From NCBI RefSeq assembly GCF_004378355.1, contig NZ_SNUB01000023.1, positions 1 to 55,371 on the forward strand: DNA of 55,371 bases, written 5' to 3'. The position numbers and the translations under genes are program-made. How positions within the stretch are numbered: the first letter of the stretch is position 1; the number at the start of each line of letters is the position of its first letter. Below the pieces are notes generated by a model. That model was given only the letters and a program-made list of their open reading frames with translations, was not told the origin of the DNA and did not search any database. Source of the DNA: Psychromonas algicola. Lineage in GTDB: Bacteria; Pseudomonadota; Gammaproteobacteria; Enterobacterales; Psychromonadaceae. Positions 1 through 8,011 of this stretch are shown piece after piece.

Positions 1-87
1 CAATTAAACAGGGATTAAAAACAGCGGGCTCTTCGCTTCGCTAGATTTTAGCCCACTATTTTTAACCCGTTAATCGAGCGTTAGAGC
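1..87 (+). other. attC site, 5' part cut by window edge
   Basis: Arms of the type TTAAAAACAGCGGGCT and AGCCCACTATTTTTAA surround a CTTCGCTTCGC loop, followed by CGAGCGTTAGAGC with the R' core at 80-86. The R'' side lies beyond base 1. It belongs to the same attC subfamily as the sites at 3556-3631 and 55282-55371. Confidence 0.75.
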
Positions 88-107
88 TACAAACGAGGAG
101 TTAGCAT

Positions 108-1307
108 TTGCTGGAACGAATTGAAAAGACCGTGACAATAAAACCGCGTCGGAGTGTCTCAGCTAAACTCCGTCAGTTGTTGCTGAAAAAGCATAATCAT
201 ACCTGTGTTTCATGCGGCATAACTGATGACATAGTGCCACTTGAGTTAGCCTCAATTGTTCCAATTTCTGAAGGTGGAGACTTTAGCGAAAATAACTTTA
301 CAATACTTTGTCCAAACTGCCACAGAACTTTTGATAGGCAGCCTAGAGAACATGAATTTATTAGTTTTCTATCAGAACTAATAAGTAACAATGATTCCTA
401 TAAAAATGTTCAAATAGAACCTCTTTTAGGGAAAAATACTCGTTACCGTGTAGATCTAATAGTTAACAGAGTAAGGCAAAATACTAAAGAAAATCTACTC
501 ATCGAATGTAAATCATTTCTCATTAGAGGAATGGCTCGCTCAAAAGGCATCATAGAACAACTTAAAAAATATAAAGAAGAGTATGGCAATTGCCAGATGG
601 TATTGGCGGTTCCTGGTACGTTGAAAGAAAGGGAGTTGGAAATATTTTCTACAGAAAATATTGAGGTTTGGGATCTAGGGTACATTGCTAATAATTTTAA
701 ACCACAAATCCAAAATGCTTCACCGAGTTACTACAAAACATTATTTCTAACTCAACTCCATAGAGCTTCTAAGTCTACCAGAGAAGAAGAGCTTATTGAC
801 TCTTTAGAGAAGTGTCCCTCTGGCAGGGCAGATTGTTATGTTTATCAAAGTCTAGTAGGAGATATTCTTGAGCATCTATTTACACCTCCTTTAAATAAAC
901 CAATTCCCGAACTTGCTGACAAATCTAAGTCAAATCGCCGTGATTTCATTATGCCCAATTATTCTGATAAGGGATTTTGGTCATTCATGAGAGAAAAATA
1001 TGGTGCTGATTATGTAATCGTTGATGCAAAGAATTACACAAGGAAAGTGAAGAAGACAGAAGCGCTTCAAATGGCCAATTATTTAAAATCTCATGGTGCT
1101 GGTTTATTTGGAATCATAGTTTCCCGAAAAGGAGGAGACTCTGCTGGATGTGAACATACGCTGAGGGAGCAATGGCTTATTAGTAAGAAAATGATCTTGG
1201 TTCTAAGTGATGACGACATTATCGAAATGTTGATGGCAAAGTCTGATGGCCGTCCACCTGAGGATGTGTTAGGGCGAAAAATCGAGCAGTTTAGGTTGTC
1301 AATGTAG
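108..1307 (+). CDS. Cassette-borne HNH-like zinc-finger protein with two PD-(D/E)XK-like nuclease domains
   Basis: The 399-residue protein starts at a TTG preceded by GAGGAG (95-100), just inside the cassette border. The N-terminus has the zinc cysteines of an HNH fold (C33, C36, C68, C71) and the usual P-x-S-x-G-G and N residues. Where HNH enzymes carry His before the I-x-P turn it reads A48-S49, so that nuclease site is probably dead. Two Mrr-like segments follow: D116 with E133-C-K135, and D279 with D306-A-K308, both in the beta-strand context of restriction-endonuclease folds. I infer a DNA-binding or cleaving role, possibly defence. The exact family is not recognised. The stop overlaps the R'' of attC. 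Confidence 0.7.
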   Translation: MLERIEKTVTIKPRRSVSAKLRQLLLKKHNHTCVSCGITDDIVPLELASIVPISEGGDFSENNFTILCPNCHRTFDRQPREHEFISFLSELISNNDSYKNVQIEPLLGKNTRYRVDLIVNRVRQNTKENLLIECKSFLIRGMARSKGIIEQLKKYKEEYGNCQMVLAVPGTLKERELEIFSTENIEVWDLGYIANNFKPQIQNASPSYYKTLFLTQLHRASKSTREEELIDSLEKCPSGRADCYVYQSLVGDILEHLFTPPLNKPIPELADKSKSNRRDFIMPNYSDKGFWSFMREKYGADYVIVDAKNYTRKVKKTEALQMANYLKSHGAGLFGIIVSRKGGDSAGCEHTLREQWLISKKMILVLSDDDIIEMLMAKSDGRPPEDVLGRKIEQFRLSM

Positions 1308-1412
1308 CTCTAACAAGAGAATAAATAGTGATTCACTTTAGTTTGTCATTTTTAGTTGCAAACACCGCAATAAAACTGCCAAACTAGTTCACACATTATT
1401 CAGGCGTTAGGC
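1307..1412 (+). other. attC site between cassettes 1 and 2
   Basis: R'' GCTCTAAC at 1307-1314 and R' GTTAGGC at 1406-1412 bound a long imperfect palindrome of about 106 bp. Its arms read roughly GAATAA..GTGATTCACTTTAGTTTG and CAAACTAGTTCACACATTATTC. Confidence 0.8.
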
Positions 1413-1428
1413 ATCATCAGGAAAAACA

Positions 1429-2274
1429 ATGCACATTTTTACCACACTAGATAAAGAATCATGCCGTAAAGTCATAGAAGAGGAAGGGGCAAGTCGATTG
1501 TCTCTTGTCTATCATCTTAAAGTTAAAGATATTGATGGCTACAAGAAATGGTTGAGAGAAACTGAGCATAACTTTAGTGGCAAAAGATTATATCGGGTTA
1601 AGGTTGACCCAGTTGCTCGAGAAGGGATGTTGGTGGATGAAATTCTGATCGACGAATTTTCCTCATTACAAGAGGGGCTCGAATTCTTGTCCACCTTCGG
1701 TGATGTTCTAGAACGGTTTTGTTCTGAGCATGTCATCTTAGCAATTAAGCCGGAGCCATCGATTGTTTTTCATATGGTTAAATGGATGTCATGGCTTATT
1801 AGGTTGTTTAAAGGGACTGCCGATAAAGGTACACCTAGCGCCAATTGGAGCGCTGAAAATATTGCTGTTTGGCCAGATGACAAGCAAATGGAAGTAGCAA
1901 GAACTCAAAATCTGGATGAGGCACTATTTGTTTATAATCTAAATAAATATAAGCCGGTCGCCGAGTACAGGGGTTTTAATGAAGACGGTAAAAGTGTTAG
2001 TGGAAAGGAAGCATATGATCGCTATTCCAAAATTGCAGGTTTTGAGTTGCTGAGAAGAGGTGCATACCCAATTTATGGTGGAAAGCCCATTTTTTTATTC
2101 GGCGGTCACAAGGATTGTATGCTAGCGGAGCATTGGGATCATTTTATATTTGTTCGTTATCCTCAACGTCGCAACCTTCTAGCCACGATTGAAAGCGAAG
2201 AATTTCACAAAGGTGAAGTCCACCGCGATGCAGGGCTTGAACGTGTAGCAATTTTCATGGGCAAAGAAGCCTAA
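1429..2274 (+). CDS. Cassette-borne hypothetical protein, DUF1330/ABM-like halves
   Basis: 281 residues; ATG with AGGAA about 5 bases upstream. No signal peptide is seen. The C-terminal half ends in a stretch (YDRY, GG, WDHFIFVRYP, then LERVAIF) that resembles the DUF1330 or dimeric alpha-beta barrel (ABM) fold. The N-terminal half (LVYHLKVKDIDGYKKW) has the strand-helix start of a second such domain, so an internal duplication is likely. Such folds bind or oxidise small molecules, but no catalytic residue can be assigned. The flanking attC sites show it moves as a cassette; the stop codon lies inside R''. Confidence 0.6.
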   Translation: MHIFTTLDKESCRKVIEEEGASRLSLVYHLKVKDIDGYKKWLRETEHNFSGKRLYRVKVDPVAREGMLVDEILIDEFSSLQEGLEFLSTFGDVLERFCSEHVILAIKPEPSIVFHMVKWMSWLIRLFKGTADKGTPSANWSAENIAVWPDDKQMEVARTQNLDEALFVYNLNKYKPVAEYRGFNEDGKSVSGKEAYDRYSKIAGFELLRRGAYPIYGGKPIFLFGGHKDCMLAEHWDHFIFVRYPQRRNLLATIESEEFHKGEVHRDAGLERVAIFMGKEA

Positions 2275-2340
2275 CAAGTTGCTGCACTCGGAAAAATTAC
2301 TCGCTGCGCTCCCAATTTTCCGGTGAGCAAGGCGTTAGGC
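2269..2340 (+). other. attC site between cassettes 2 and 3
   Basis: A classical 72-bp site: R'' GCCTAAC 2269-2275, R' GTTAGGC 2334-2340. The arms CTCGGAAAAATT and AATTTTCCGGTGAG flank a CTCGCTGCGCTC loop. Confidence 0.9.
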
Positions 2341-2347
2341 TTAAAAT

Positions 2348-3019
2348 ATGTCATCACTAATATTCGACCTAGACGAGACCTTGATAGATCGAGCAGAGAC
2401 AATGCGACTCTTCTTAACTAATCAATTTTTCAGATTTGAAGACTCTATCAAAGCAACAAAAGATGAATTTGTCAGATCAGTGCTTCATCATCAGAAGAAT
2501 GGCTATGAAAACAAGCATACTGCGTATCAATTAGCTTGTGTCGAGTTGTTTGATTGCGATCAGATTGCGGATGAGTTATTCAAAGACTTCAAAGATAAGT
2601 ATGGCTTTGAAGCTGTGCTTTTCGATGGAGCTAAAGAAGCTTTAGACGAATTATTTCAGAAGTATTCCCTTGGGATAGTGACTAATGGCAGGGCCCGATG
2701 TCAAAATGCCAAGATAGATTTTGTGGGTATCAGACATTTATTCAAAGCTATCAAAATTTCAGAAGAATTTGGATCTAAGAAGCCTGATCCTAATATATTT
2801 GAAGCTTGTTTGAATGAATTAGGGAGCCAAGCTAATTCTTGTATTTGTATCGGGGACAACCCCGAAAACGATCTAAAACCGGCAATAAAACTTGGAATGA
2901 AAGCCATCTGGGTTCGTAATGGCAACTTTTCCAAGCCTAAAGAGGTAGACGGAATTATTGATTCCATAAGCGACATACAAGAAGCAATACAACGGATCGA
3001 AACCAATGAAAATGCCTAA
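2348..3019 (+). CDS. HAD-family hydrolase, cassette-borne
   Basis: 223 residues. Motif I FDLDETLID (DxD near residues 7-9) supplies the nucleophile and acid/base. GIVTNG is motif II, the Lys in SKKPDP is motif III and ICIGDNPENDL is motif IV, so all catalytic residues are present. The helical cap between motifs I and II marks a subfamily I phosphatase of the YjjG/phosphoglycolate-phosphatase type; the substrate cannot be told. The start ATG is only 7 bases after the R' core of the upstream attC, and the stop lies in the R'' of the next one. Confidence 0.85.
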   Translation: MSSLIFDLDETLIDRAETMRLFLTNQFFRFEDSIKATKDEFVRSVLHHQKNGYENKHTAYQLACVELFDCDQIADELFKDFKDKYGFEAVLFDGAKEALDELFQKYSLGIVTNGRARCQNAKIDFVGIRHLFKAIKISEEFGSKKPDPNIFEACLNELGSQANSCICIGDNPENDLKPAIKLGMKAIWVRNGNFSKPKEVDGIIDSISDIQEAIQRIETNENA

Positions 3020-3088
3020 CAAGCGCAAGCTGGAATGGACAAATTTTCCGCTAGCGCTATAAATTTGCCCCAGTTGCGAACGTTGAGG
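3014..3088 (+). other. attC site between cassettes 3 and 4
   Basis: R'' GCCTAAC 3014-3020. The arms CGCAAGCTGG/CCAGTTGCG and CAAATTT/AAATTTG are clear. R' reads GTTGAGG (3082-3088), one base off GTTRRRY. Confidence 0.8.
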
Positions 3089-3182
3089 TTGTAGAATAAC
3101 TAGTTTTTATAGATTTGTAAAAATTTGTGATTTTTAACTTATTGTTTTATTTGGTAATTAAATTTTAAAATGCTGTGTTTTC

Positions 3183-3539
3183 TTGGGAATTGAGAAATTC
3201 TACAGCCTCGTTATGAGTAATGCGATGAATGATCTTTCCTTCAATGAAGCTATGCAGTATTTAGACTCTATATTGAATCTAAATAAAAGAGGGCTGAATA
3301 AGCTATTTCGTGAGCTATATTTGAATCGTTTCGACCAAAAATTATCCGTTAAAGAGGCTGATTATTTCGTAAGTAGCTACCTAGAAATATTAGATAAATG
3401 TTACGAGAAAGCGGTTGAAAACTTTCAGTCCTCAGTGCAAGCTGATTTCGAAAGTGAAATCTTTGAAAATTACCCTGAGATTGATAAAGAGCTTAAAGAT
3501 AAATGGATTCAAGATGCTCATTTCAAAGTGTTTAGGTAA
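3183..3539 (+). CDS. Hypothetical small helical protein, cassette-borne
   Basis: 118 residues from a TTG; ATGs at 3213 and 3225 are alternative starts and none has a convincing ribosome binding site. The protein is charged and predicted mostly helical, with no signal peptide or membrane segment. An AT-rich stretch of about 100 bases between the attC and the gene could hold its own promoter, as in some toxin-antitoxin or defence cassettes. No family is recognised. Confidence 0.45.
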   Translation: MGIEKFYSLVMSNAMNDLSFNEAMQYLDSILNLNKRGLNKLFRELYLNRFDQKLSVKEADYFVSSYLEILDKCYEKAVENFQSSVQADFESEIFENYPEIDKELKDKWIQDAHFKVFR

Positions 3540-3544
3540 AACTC

Positions 3545-3632
3545 ATAATAATGTATTTAAACGGAAATAAAACGGTGAGTTAGGTTTCGCTTTGCTCCAC
3601 ATTTTAACCCACTATTTTGTCCGCGTTATAGG
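3545..3632 (+). other. attC site between cassettes 4 and 5, degenerate R''
   Basis: The arms AAACGGAAATAAAACGGTGAGTTA and TAACCCACTATTTTGTCCG flank TTTCGCTTTGCTCC, and R' GTTATAG is at 3625-3631. The expected R'' CCTCAAC is not found; the nearest match is CTCATAAT at about 3543. Same subfamily as the sites at both window ends. Confidence 0.65.
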
Positions 3633-3641
3633 AAGGTATAA

Positions 3642-4079
3642 ATGAGCATCGAATCTATTAAAGAAAATATTCAGAAATACGGATGGCAATTTCAGTATGT
3701 CTTCGATGCTAATGGAGAAAGAGAAGAATTTTCGTATAGTATTGGTTTTGAGGAGTCATTTGATCATCCTGAAATTATGATCTTTGGCTTAAAGCGGGAA
3801 ACAATGCATTCAATCCTTTCTGATATTGCCTCTGAGATAAAAGATGGTCGGAAATTTGAAGAGGGTGTCAGAACTGCCAATGTCTTAGGCGGAGAATTTG
3901 ATGTCATCTTTAAATCGGTGAAAGAAAAATATTTACCGGAATATGCAGGCATTGCTACACGCTTTTATGATCGGCCAATCCGTCTAAATGTTATGTTCTG
4001 GCCTGACAAATTTAATGCATTACCAACAGAGGCTAGTTGTAAACTTACGGTTCAAAATGAAGCGCTTAAAATCGTATAA
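3642..4079 (+). CDS. DUF4262 family protein, cassette-borne
   Basis: 145 residues; AGGAAGG lies 7-13 bases upstream of the ATG. The N-terminus has a Trp-Gln-Phe strand, then FSYSIGFEESFDHPEIMIFGL, the hallmark stretch of DUF4262, followed by a helix and a GG. The family has no known biochemical role. The size fits a complete single-domain member. R''-like GTATAAC overlaps the stop. Confidence 0.8.
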   Translation: MSIESIKENIQKYGWQFQYVFDANGEREEFSYSIGFEESFDHPEIMIFGLKRETMHSILSDIASEIKDGRKFEEGVRTANVLGGEFDVIFKSVKEKYLPEYAGIATRFYDRPIRLNVMFWPDKFNALPTEASCKLTVQNEALKIV

Positions 4080-4141
4080 CAAAGCTGTAAACCAGACTCA
4101 AATTATTACCATGATTTGGACTGGTTACAGCGGCATTATGT
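4074..4141 (+). other. attC site between cassettes 5 and 6
   Basis: R'' GTATAAC 4074-4080. The strong arms GCTGTAAACCAG and CTGGTTACAGC enclose a central CTCAAAT/ATTTG pair. The R' core is degenerate (ATTATGT at 4135-4141, with A for the first G). Confidence 0.75.
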
Positions 4142-4161
4142 GGCAAAAGGAATTATAAATT

Positions 4162-4449
4162 GTGCTAAATAAGCTATTCAGTAAAGGCAATAATCAAGTA
4201 TCGTTCCTAGTTTGCGATAAAGAATATGATTCACCAGAATTGAAGGATCTTCTAGCATGGTTCAAGAATGGAGGCTGGTCATTCGAAGAGAAAAATTGGT
4301 ACTTAGCTGGCTCCCAAGAGATTACCGTATATGAAGTTACAAAAGGCAATATAACTGCTCAGCTAGTCTTCGAGACTTACGAGGGAGTTACTCTTTCCAC
4401 TTCATCCGAAAATGAGCATTTATTTAGTGAAATTAGAGTCAATACATAG
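4162..4449 (+). CDS. Hypothetical protein, last gene of left cassette array
   Basis: 95 residues from GTG, with AAAGG about 11 bases upstream. An acidic, tryptophan-rich small alpha/beta protein (KNGGWSFEEKNWYLAG) without signal or membrane segments; no family recognised. The cassette's expected R'' is only weakly visible (ACATAGC over the stop) and no attC follows, so this is the eroded distal end of the array. Confidence 0.5.
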   Translation: MLNKLFSKGNNQVSFLVCDKEYDSPELKDLLAWFKNGGWSFEEKNWYLAGSQEITVYEVTKGNITAQLVFETYEGVTLSTSSENEHLFSEIRVNT

Positions 4450-4465
4450 CAAGGCAGTAAAGAAG

Positions 4466-4487
4466 CGGGCACCCATCTACTTTGTTA
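4466..4487. repeat. REP-like GGGCACCC motif at the array end
   Basis: GCGGGCACCCATCTACTTT lies between the last cassette and a broken RAYT transposase. A near-identical motif, AGGGCACCCATCGACTTT, lies at 54317-54338 beside the end of the right cassette locus. Confidence 0.5.
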
Positions 4488-4547
4488 TTGTAATAGTTAA
4501 ACTATCTTCTTGAAATGCTTATTTTTGCATTTAGGAGAGTGTTTGTT

Positions 4548-4875
4548 ATGACTCAATCTCGCCAATCACAAGTCTCGTTAACTGATACACCTTATTACCA
4601 TTGTATTTATCGCTGTGTTCGTCGTGCTTATTTATGTGGTGAAGATAAATACACAGAAAAGTCCTTTGAACATAGACGGCAGTGGGTTGTTGAGCGCATG
4701 CATTACATTACCTTGCTTCGCTTTTTAATATTGATATTTGTGCCTACGCACTTTTAGTATGAAATTAAGTGTCTAATCACTATCATCTAGTGTTACATGT
4801 TGATGAAACACTTAACGAAAATTTAAGAACTGAAGAAATCTGTGGACGAAAGCGACTTGGTTTTGGAGCATTAGT
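4548..4875 (+). pseudogene. Broken REP-associated tyrosine transposase (RAYT, IS200-like)
   Basis: The ATG follows AGGAGA. The first 55 or so residues (VSLTDTPYYHC, CVRRAYLCGEDKYT, SFEHRRQWVVER) are the typical start of the REP-associated Y1 transposase family. The frame then shifts: reading +1 gives FNIDICAYA, and after an 18-base stretch with stops comes VSNHYHLVLHVDE, which carries the metal-binding HxH motif. Similarity stops near EEICGRKRLGFG, so the catalytic Tyr region is missing. The remnant marks an old REP/RAYT insertion at the distal end of the cassette array. Confidence 0.8.
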
Positions 4876-4938
4876 TACAATTTTTTATTTTAGTCTCAAT
4901 TCAATTAGTAGGTTCACAGCTCTTTTTTGTTCAAAACC

Positions 4939-5484
4939 TTAACGCTTCTTCTCTTCTTTCATTTGCCAATCTTCTAATTCTACTAAAATAGATAAGGCAC
5001 CTTGTCCGCCAAATTCAAGGGGAGCTTGGTGAAAAGCTAAAATATCGGGATGTTGCGCTAGCCATAAAGGCACTTGCTTTTTTAGGATATGTTTCCCTAC
5101 TCCATGGATCACGCTACAACAATACAAGCCTTCTTTTTTACAACAATTAATTAATGCGGCTAATTCACTTTTGGCTTCTTGTTGCGTTAAACCGTGTAAG
5201 TCTAAAATGATTTCTGGGCTAAAATCACCGCGACGTAATTGCTTTACTAAGTATTTTTCAGCATCGCTTCGGCTATAACGCATTGGGCCTTCATCGGGTA
5301 GTTGAGGCTCAAAGCCATCTGAGAAGTGGCTTTGTTCAAAATTCTGCTCGCGTTTTTCTTTGATAACCGCTTTATTCTTGATGTTTTTCGGTGGCAGTTT
5401 TATGGTATCCTGTTGCAACTTTTTGATACCTGCAAATTCTGCGCTAAACAGCGAAAAATCATTATCATTATTTTTATCGGTCAT
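4939..5484 (-). CDS. smrB: Endonuclease SmrB, collided-ribosome mRNA nuclease
   Basis: 181 residues with a charged, probably disordered N-terminal half and a C-terminal Smr domain. DLHGLTQ lies at about 95-101, IHGVGKH at about 126-132 and the GGQGAL turn near 159. In E. coli, SmrB binds the interface of collided ribosomes and cuts the mRNA between them; the DLHG and HGxG motifs here match. Length agrees with the E. coli protein (YfcN). It is divergent from prmB, with only about 55 bases between the starts, an arrangement conserved in gammaproteobacteria. Confidence 0.93.
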   Translation of the reverse strand: MTDKNNDNDFSLFSAEFAGIKKLQQDTIKLPPKNIKNKAVIKEKREQNFEQSHFSDGFEPQLPDEGPMRYSRSDAEKYLVKQLRRGDFSPEIILDLHGLTQQEAKSELAALINCCKKEGLYCCSVIHGVGKHILKKQVPLWLAQHPDILAFHQAPLEFGGQGALSILVELEDWQMKEEKKR

Positions 5485-5539
5485 GTTTTTCCCAAGCTAG
5501 ATGATTGAATGCGGAAGTTTACCTCAATTGGAGAATAAA

Positions 5540-6451
5540 TTGGATACGATTTTTAGTGATGAAGCGGTGAATGAATTAGTCACCATTCAAGATGTAGTAC
5601 GTTGGGCTGTAACTGAGTTTAATCGTGCCGGCCTATTTTTTGGCCACGGTACTGATAATGCTTGGGATGAAGCAGTGCAATTGGTATTGCCATCACTGAA
5701 CCTTGACTTGCAAAGTAATGTGACTATTTTGCAATCACGTTTAACCAAACGTGAACGTCAAATGTTAGTGGAATTAATTGTAACGCGTATTGAACAACGC
5801 ATTCCTGTGCCTTACTTAACTAATAGTGCTTGGTTTGCTGGTTTAGAATTTTATGTCGATGAACGTACCTTGGTACCACGCTCTCCTATTGCTGAATTAA
5901 TCGAAGCTAAGTTTGCACCTTGGGTGAAAAAATCACCTAAGCGTATTTTAGATTTATGTACTGGCAGTGGTTGTATTGCGATTGCTTGTGCTTATGAATT
6001 TCCAGAAGCAGAAGTGGATGCGGTTGATTTATCCGAAGATGCGTTAGAAGTGGCTGATATTAATATTCAAAATCATGGTGTTTCACAACAGGTTTTCCCT
6101 ATTCAATCTGATTTATTCAGTGGCATCGAAAATGAAAAATACGATTTAATCGTTTCTAATCCACCTTATGTGGATGCAGAAGATATGGCAAATTTACCAG
6201 AAGAATATAAGCATGAACCTGAATTGGGGTTAGCTTGTGGTCATGATGGGCTCGATTTAGTTAGAGATATGTTACGCCAAGCAGGTGCTATGCTTAATAC
6301 AGACGGTGTTTTGTTTGTAGAAGTTGGGAACTCTCAAGTTCATTTGCAAGCGGCTTACCCAGAAATTCCTTTCCAATGGATTGAGTTTTCTATTGGCGGA
6401 CATGGCGTCTTTGCACTAACTAAAGCACAATTAGATAACATTAAAATTTAA
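5540..6451 (+). CDS. prmB: Ribosomal protein L3 N5-glutamine methyltransferase PrmB
   Basis: SAM-dependent enzyme that methylates a glutamine of uL3. The class I SAM site DLCTGSG and the substrate-binding [10 protein letters not shown] tetrapeptide motif are intact. I chose TTG 5540 because GGAG lies 6 bases upstream and the product then starts [13 protein letters not shown], aligning with the E. coli start MDKIFVDEAVNEL (303 residues against 310). An in-frame ATG at 5501 would add 13 residues not found in homologues. aroC follows after 72 bases, probably co-transcribed. Confidence 0.92.
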   Translation: MDTIFSDEAVNELVTIQDVVRWAVTEFNRAGLFFGHGTDNAWDEAVQLVLPSLNLDLQSNVTILQSRLTKRERQMLVELIVTRIEQRIPVPYLTNSAWFAGLEFYVDERTLVPRSPIAELIEAKFAPWVKKSPKRILDLCTGSGCIAIACAYEFPEAEVDAVDLSEDALEVADINIQNHGVSQQVFPIQSDLFSGIENEKYDLIVSNPPYVDAEDMANLPEEYKHEPELGLACGHDGLDLVRDMLRQAGAMLNTDGVLFVEVGNSQVHLQAAYPEIPFQWIEFSIGGHGVFALTKAQLDNIKI

Positions 6452-6523
6452 ATGAGAAGGTGTAATTGAGCACCTTTTCTTAACTACCTTTTAAAATAAA
6501 AATTGATAAGCAGGAATTAAAAA

Positions 6524-7612
6524 ATGGCAGGAAGCAGTATTGGTCAAGTTTTTAAAGTGACTACTTTTGGTGAGAGTCATGGTGCAGCTTTGGGTTGTAT
6601 TATTGATGGGATCCCGCCGGGGTTAGAAATCACTGAAGCTGATTTGCAACATGATTTAGATCGTCGTCGTCCGGGTCAATCTCGTTACACAACAATGCGC
6701 CAAGAAGGGGATCAAGTTAAGATTCTTTCAGGTGTCTTTGAAGGTAAAACAACTGGTTGTAGCATTGGTTTGATCATCGAAAACACAGATCAACGTTCTA
6801 AAGATTATTCAGCAATTAAAGATTTATTCCGTCCGGGACATGCTGACTACACTTACCATCAGAAATACGGACACCGCGATTACCGTGGTGGCGGTCGTTC
6901 ATCGGCGCGTGAAACTGCAATGCGTGTTGCTGCGGGTGCGATTGCGAAGAAATACTTAAAAGAACAATTTGGTATTGAGATTCGAGCTTACTTAAGTCAA
7001 ATGGGAGATATTACGCCTGATACGATTGACTGGAGTGAAGTTGAAAACAATCCATTCTTTTTCCCTGATACTTCAAAGCTAACTGAATTAGAAGATTGTG
7101 TGAAAGCACTCATTAAAGAAGGTAACTCAATTGGCGCTAAAGTGACTGTGGTTGCTTCTGGCGTACCTGTCGGTTTAGGTGAGCCTGTATTTGACCGTTT
7201 AGATGCTGAATTGGCACATTCTTTAATGAGTATTAATGCAGTTAAAGGTGTAGAGATTGGTGATGGCTTCGCTGTTGCAAATCAAAAAGGCACTGAGCAC
7301 CGTGATGAAATGACGCCTGAAGGCTTTCAATCAAATCATGCTGGTGGCGTATTAGGTGGTATTTCAACTGGGCAAGATATTATTGCTTCAATTGCATTAA
7401 AACCTACGTCTAGCTTAACTATTCCCGGTCGTACTATTACGACTGATGGCGAAGCGACTGATATGATCACTAAAGGTCGTCACGATCCTTGTGTGGGCAT
7501 TCGTGCTGTACCGATTGCTGAAGCACAAATGGCAATTACGTTACTTGACCACACATTGCGTCACCGTGCACAGAACTTACATGTCACAACGAATACTCCG
7601 CATTTAAAATAA
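6524..7612 (+). CDS. aroC: Chorismate synthase
   Basis: 362 residues, the normal length. Converts 5-enolpyruvylshikimate-3-phosphate to chorismate with reduced FMN, the last step of the shikimate pathway. Signatures seen: FGESHG near the N-terminus, [14 protein letters not shown], the [16 protein letters not shown] stretch and the C-terminal [13 protein letters not shown]. An AGGA site precedes the ATG. It follows prmB as in other gammaproteobacteria and is closed by a strong terminator. Confidence 0.97.
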   Translation: MAGSSIGQVFKVTTFGESHGAALGCIIDGIPPGLEITEADLQHDLDRRRPGQSRYTTMRQEGDQVKILSGVFEGKTTGCSIGLIIENTDQRSKDYSAIKDLFRPGHADYTYHQKYGHRDYRGGGRSSARETAMRVAAGAIAKKYLKEQFGIEIRAYLSQMGDITPDTIDWSEVENNPFFFPDTSKLTELEDCVKALIKEGNSIGAKVTVVASGVPVGLGEPVFDRLDAELAHSLMSINAVKGVEIGDGFAVANQKGTEHRDEMTPEGFQSNHAGGVLGGISTGQDIIASIALKPTSSLTIPGRTITTDGEATDMITKGRHDPCVGIRAVPIAEAQMAITLLDHTLRHRAQNLHVTTNTPHLK

Positions 7613-7647
7613 AGCGGTTATAGTCGTCTAAACATTAGAATCGATTT

Positions 7648-7688
7648 AAAAAAGCCCCTGTTAATTCATATTAACAGGGGCTTTTTGT
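7648..7688. terminator. Bidirectional terminator after aroC
   Basis: A perfect 14-bp stem, AAAGCCCCTGTTAA (7651-7664) with TTAACAGGGGCTTT (7671-7684), has a 6-base loop. It has T-runs on one side and A-runs on the other and separates convergent aroC and the alkyltransferase-like gene. Confidence 0.92.
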
Positions 7689-7708
7689 TTGAGTTGGTAA
7701 CGAATAAG

Positions 7709-8008
7709 TTAATCTAAATATTGTTTGAAATTCACTATTTTACCTTCATCAGTTATTTCAATACCTTCTTTCTCTAAGTGTATTTTTTGTCTTAAAAAAG
7801 ATTCACCTGATAAAGAAATTTTACCCTGCGAATTAACCACGCGATACCAAGGCAAACGTGTGTCCTTTGGTAACTTTGATAATACTTTTCCAACATGACG
7901 AGAATGATGTGGAAATCCAGCTCGCTTTGCTAATTGCCCATAAGTGGTTAACTTTCCGACTTCTAAATAAGCGAGAATGGTGTAAATGTTCTGTTGAAAC
8001 TCTTGCAC
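7709..8008 (-). CDS. Alkyltransferase-like protein (ATL/MGMT family)
   Basis: 99 residues matching the C-terminal DNA-binding domain of O6-alkylguanine transferases: TYGQLAKRAGFPHHSRHVGKVL (helix-turn-helix with the arginine finger), then PWYRVVNSQGKISL. The catalytic Cys of PCHR is replaced by Trp, so it cannot take up alkyl groups. Such ATL proteins bind alkylated bases, flip them out and hand them to nucleotide excision repair. It starts 3 bases after the stop of the MFS gene, so the two are co-transcribed. Confidence 0.9.
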   Translation of the reverse strand: MQEFQQNIYTILAYLEVGKLTTYGQLAKRAGFPHHSRHVGKVLSKLPKDTRLPWYRVVNSQGKISLSGESFLRQKIHLEKEGIEITDEGKIVNFKQYLD

Positions 8009-8011
8009 TGT

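Larger units (their letters stand above)
1..4460 (+). mobile_element. Integron cassette array without integrase (CALIN-like), six cassettes
   Basis: Six short genes on the + strand are separated by palindromic sites carrying R' cores of GTTRRRY type (80, 1406, 2334, 3082, 3625, and a degenerate one near 4135). For three cassettes the R'' at the 3' end is the exact complement of the bases at that cassette's own 5' border: GCTCTAAC at 1307 with GTTAGAGC at 80, GCCTAAC at 2269 with GTTAGGC at 1406, and GCCTAAC at 3014 with GTTAGGC at 2334. This is the signature of recombined cassettes. No tyrosine recombinase gene is present, and the array may extend left of base 1. The last cassette ends without a recognisable full attC. 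Confidence 0.85.

Noticed and set aside
1-4460. Integron integrase gene
   Set aside because: No tyrosine recombinase reading frame is found in either strand here or at the other cassette loci.
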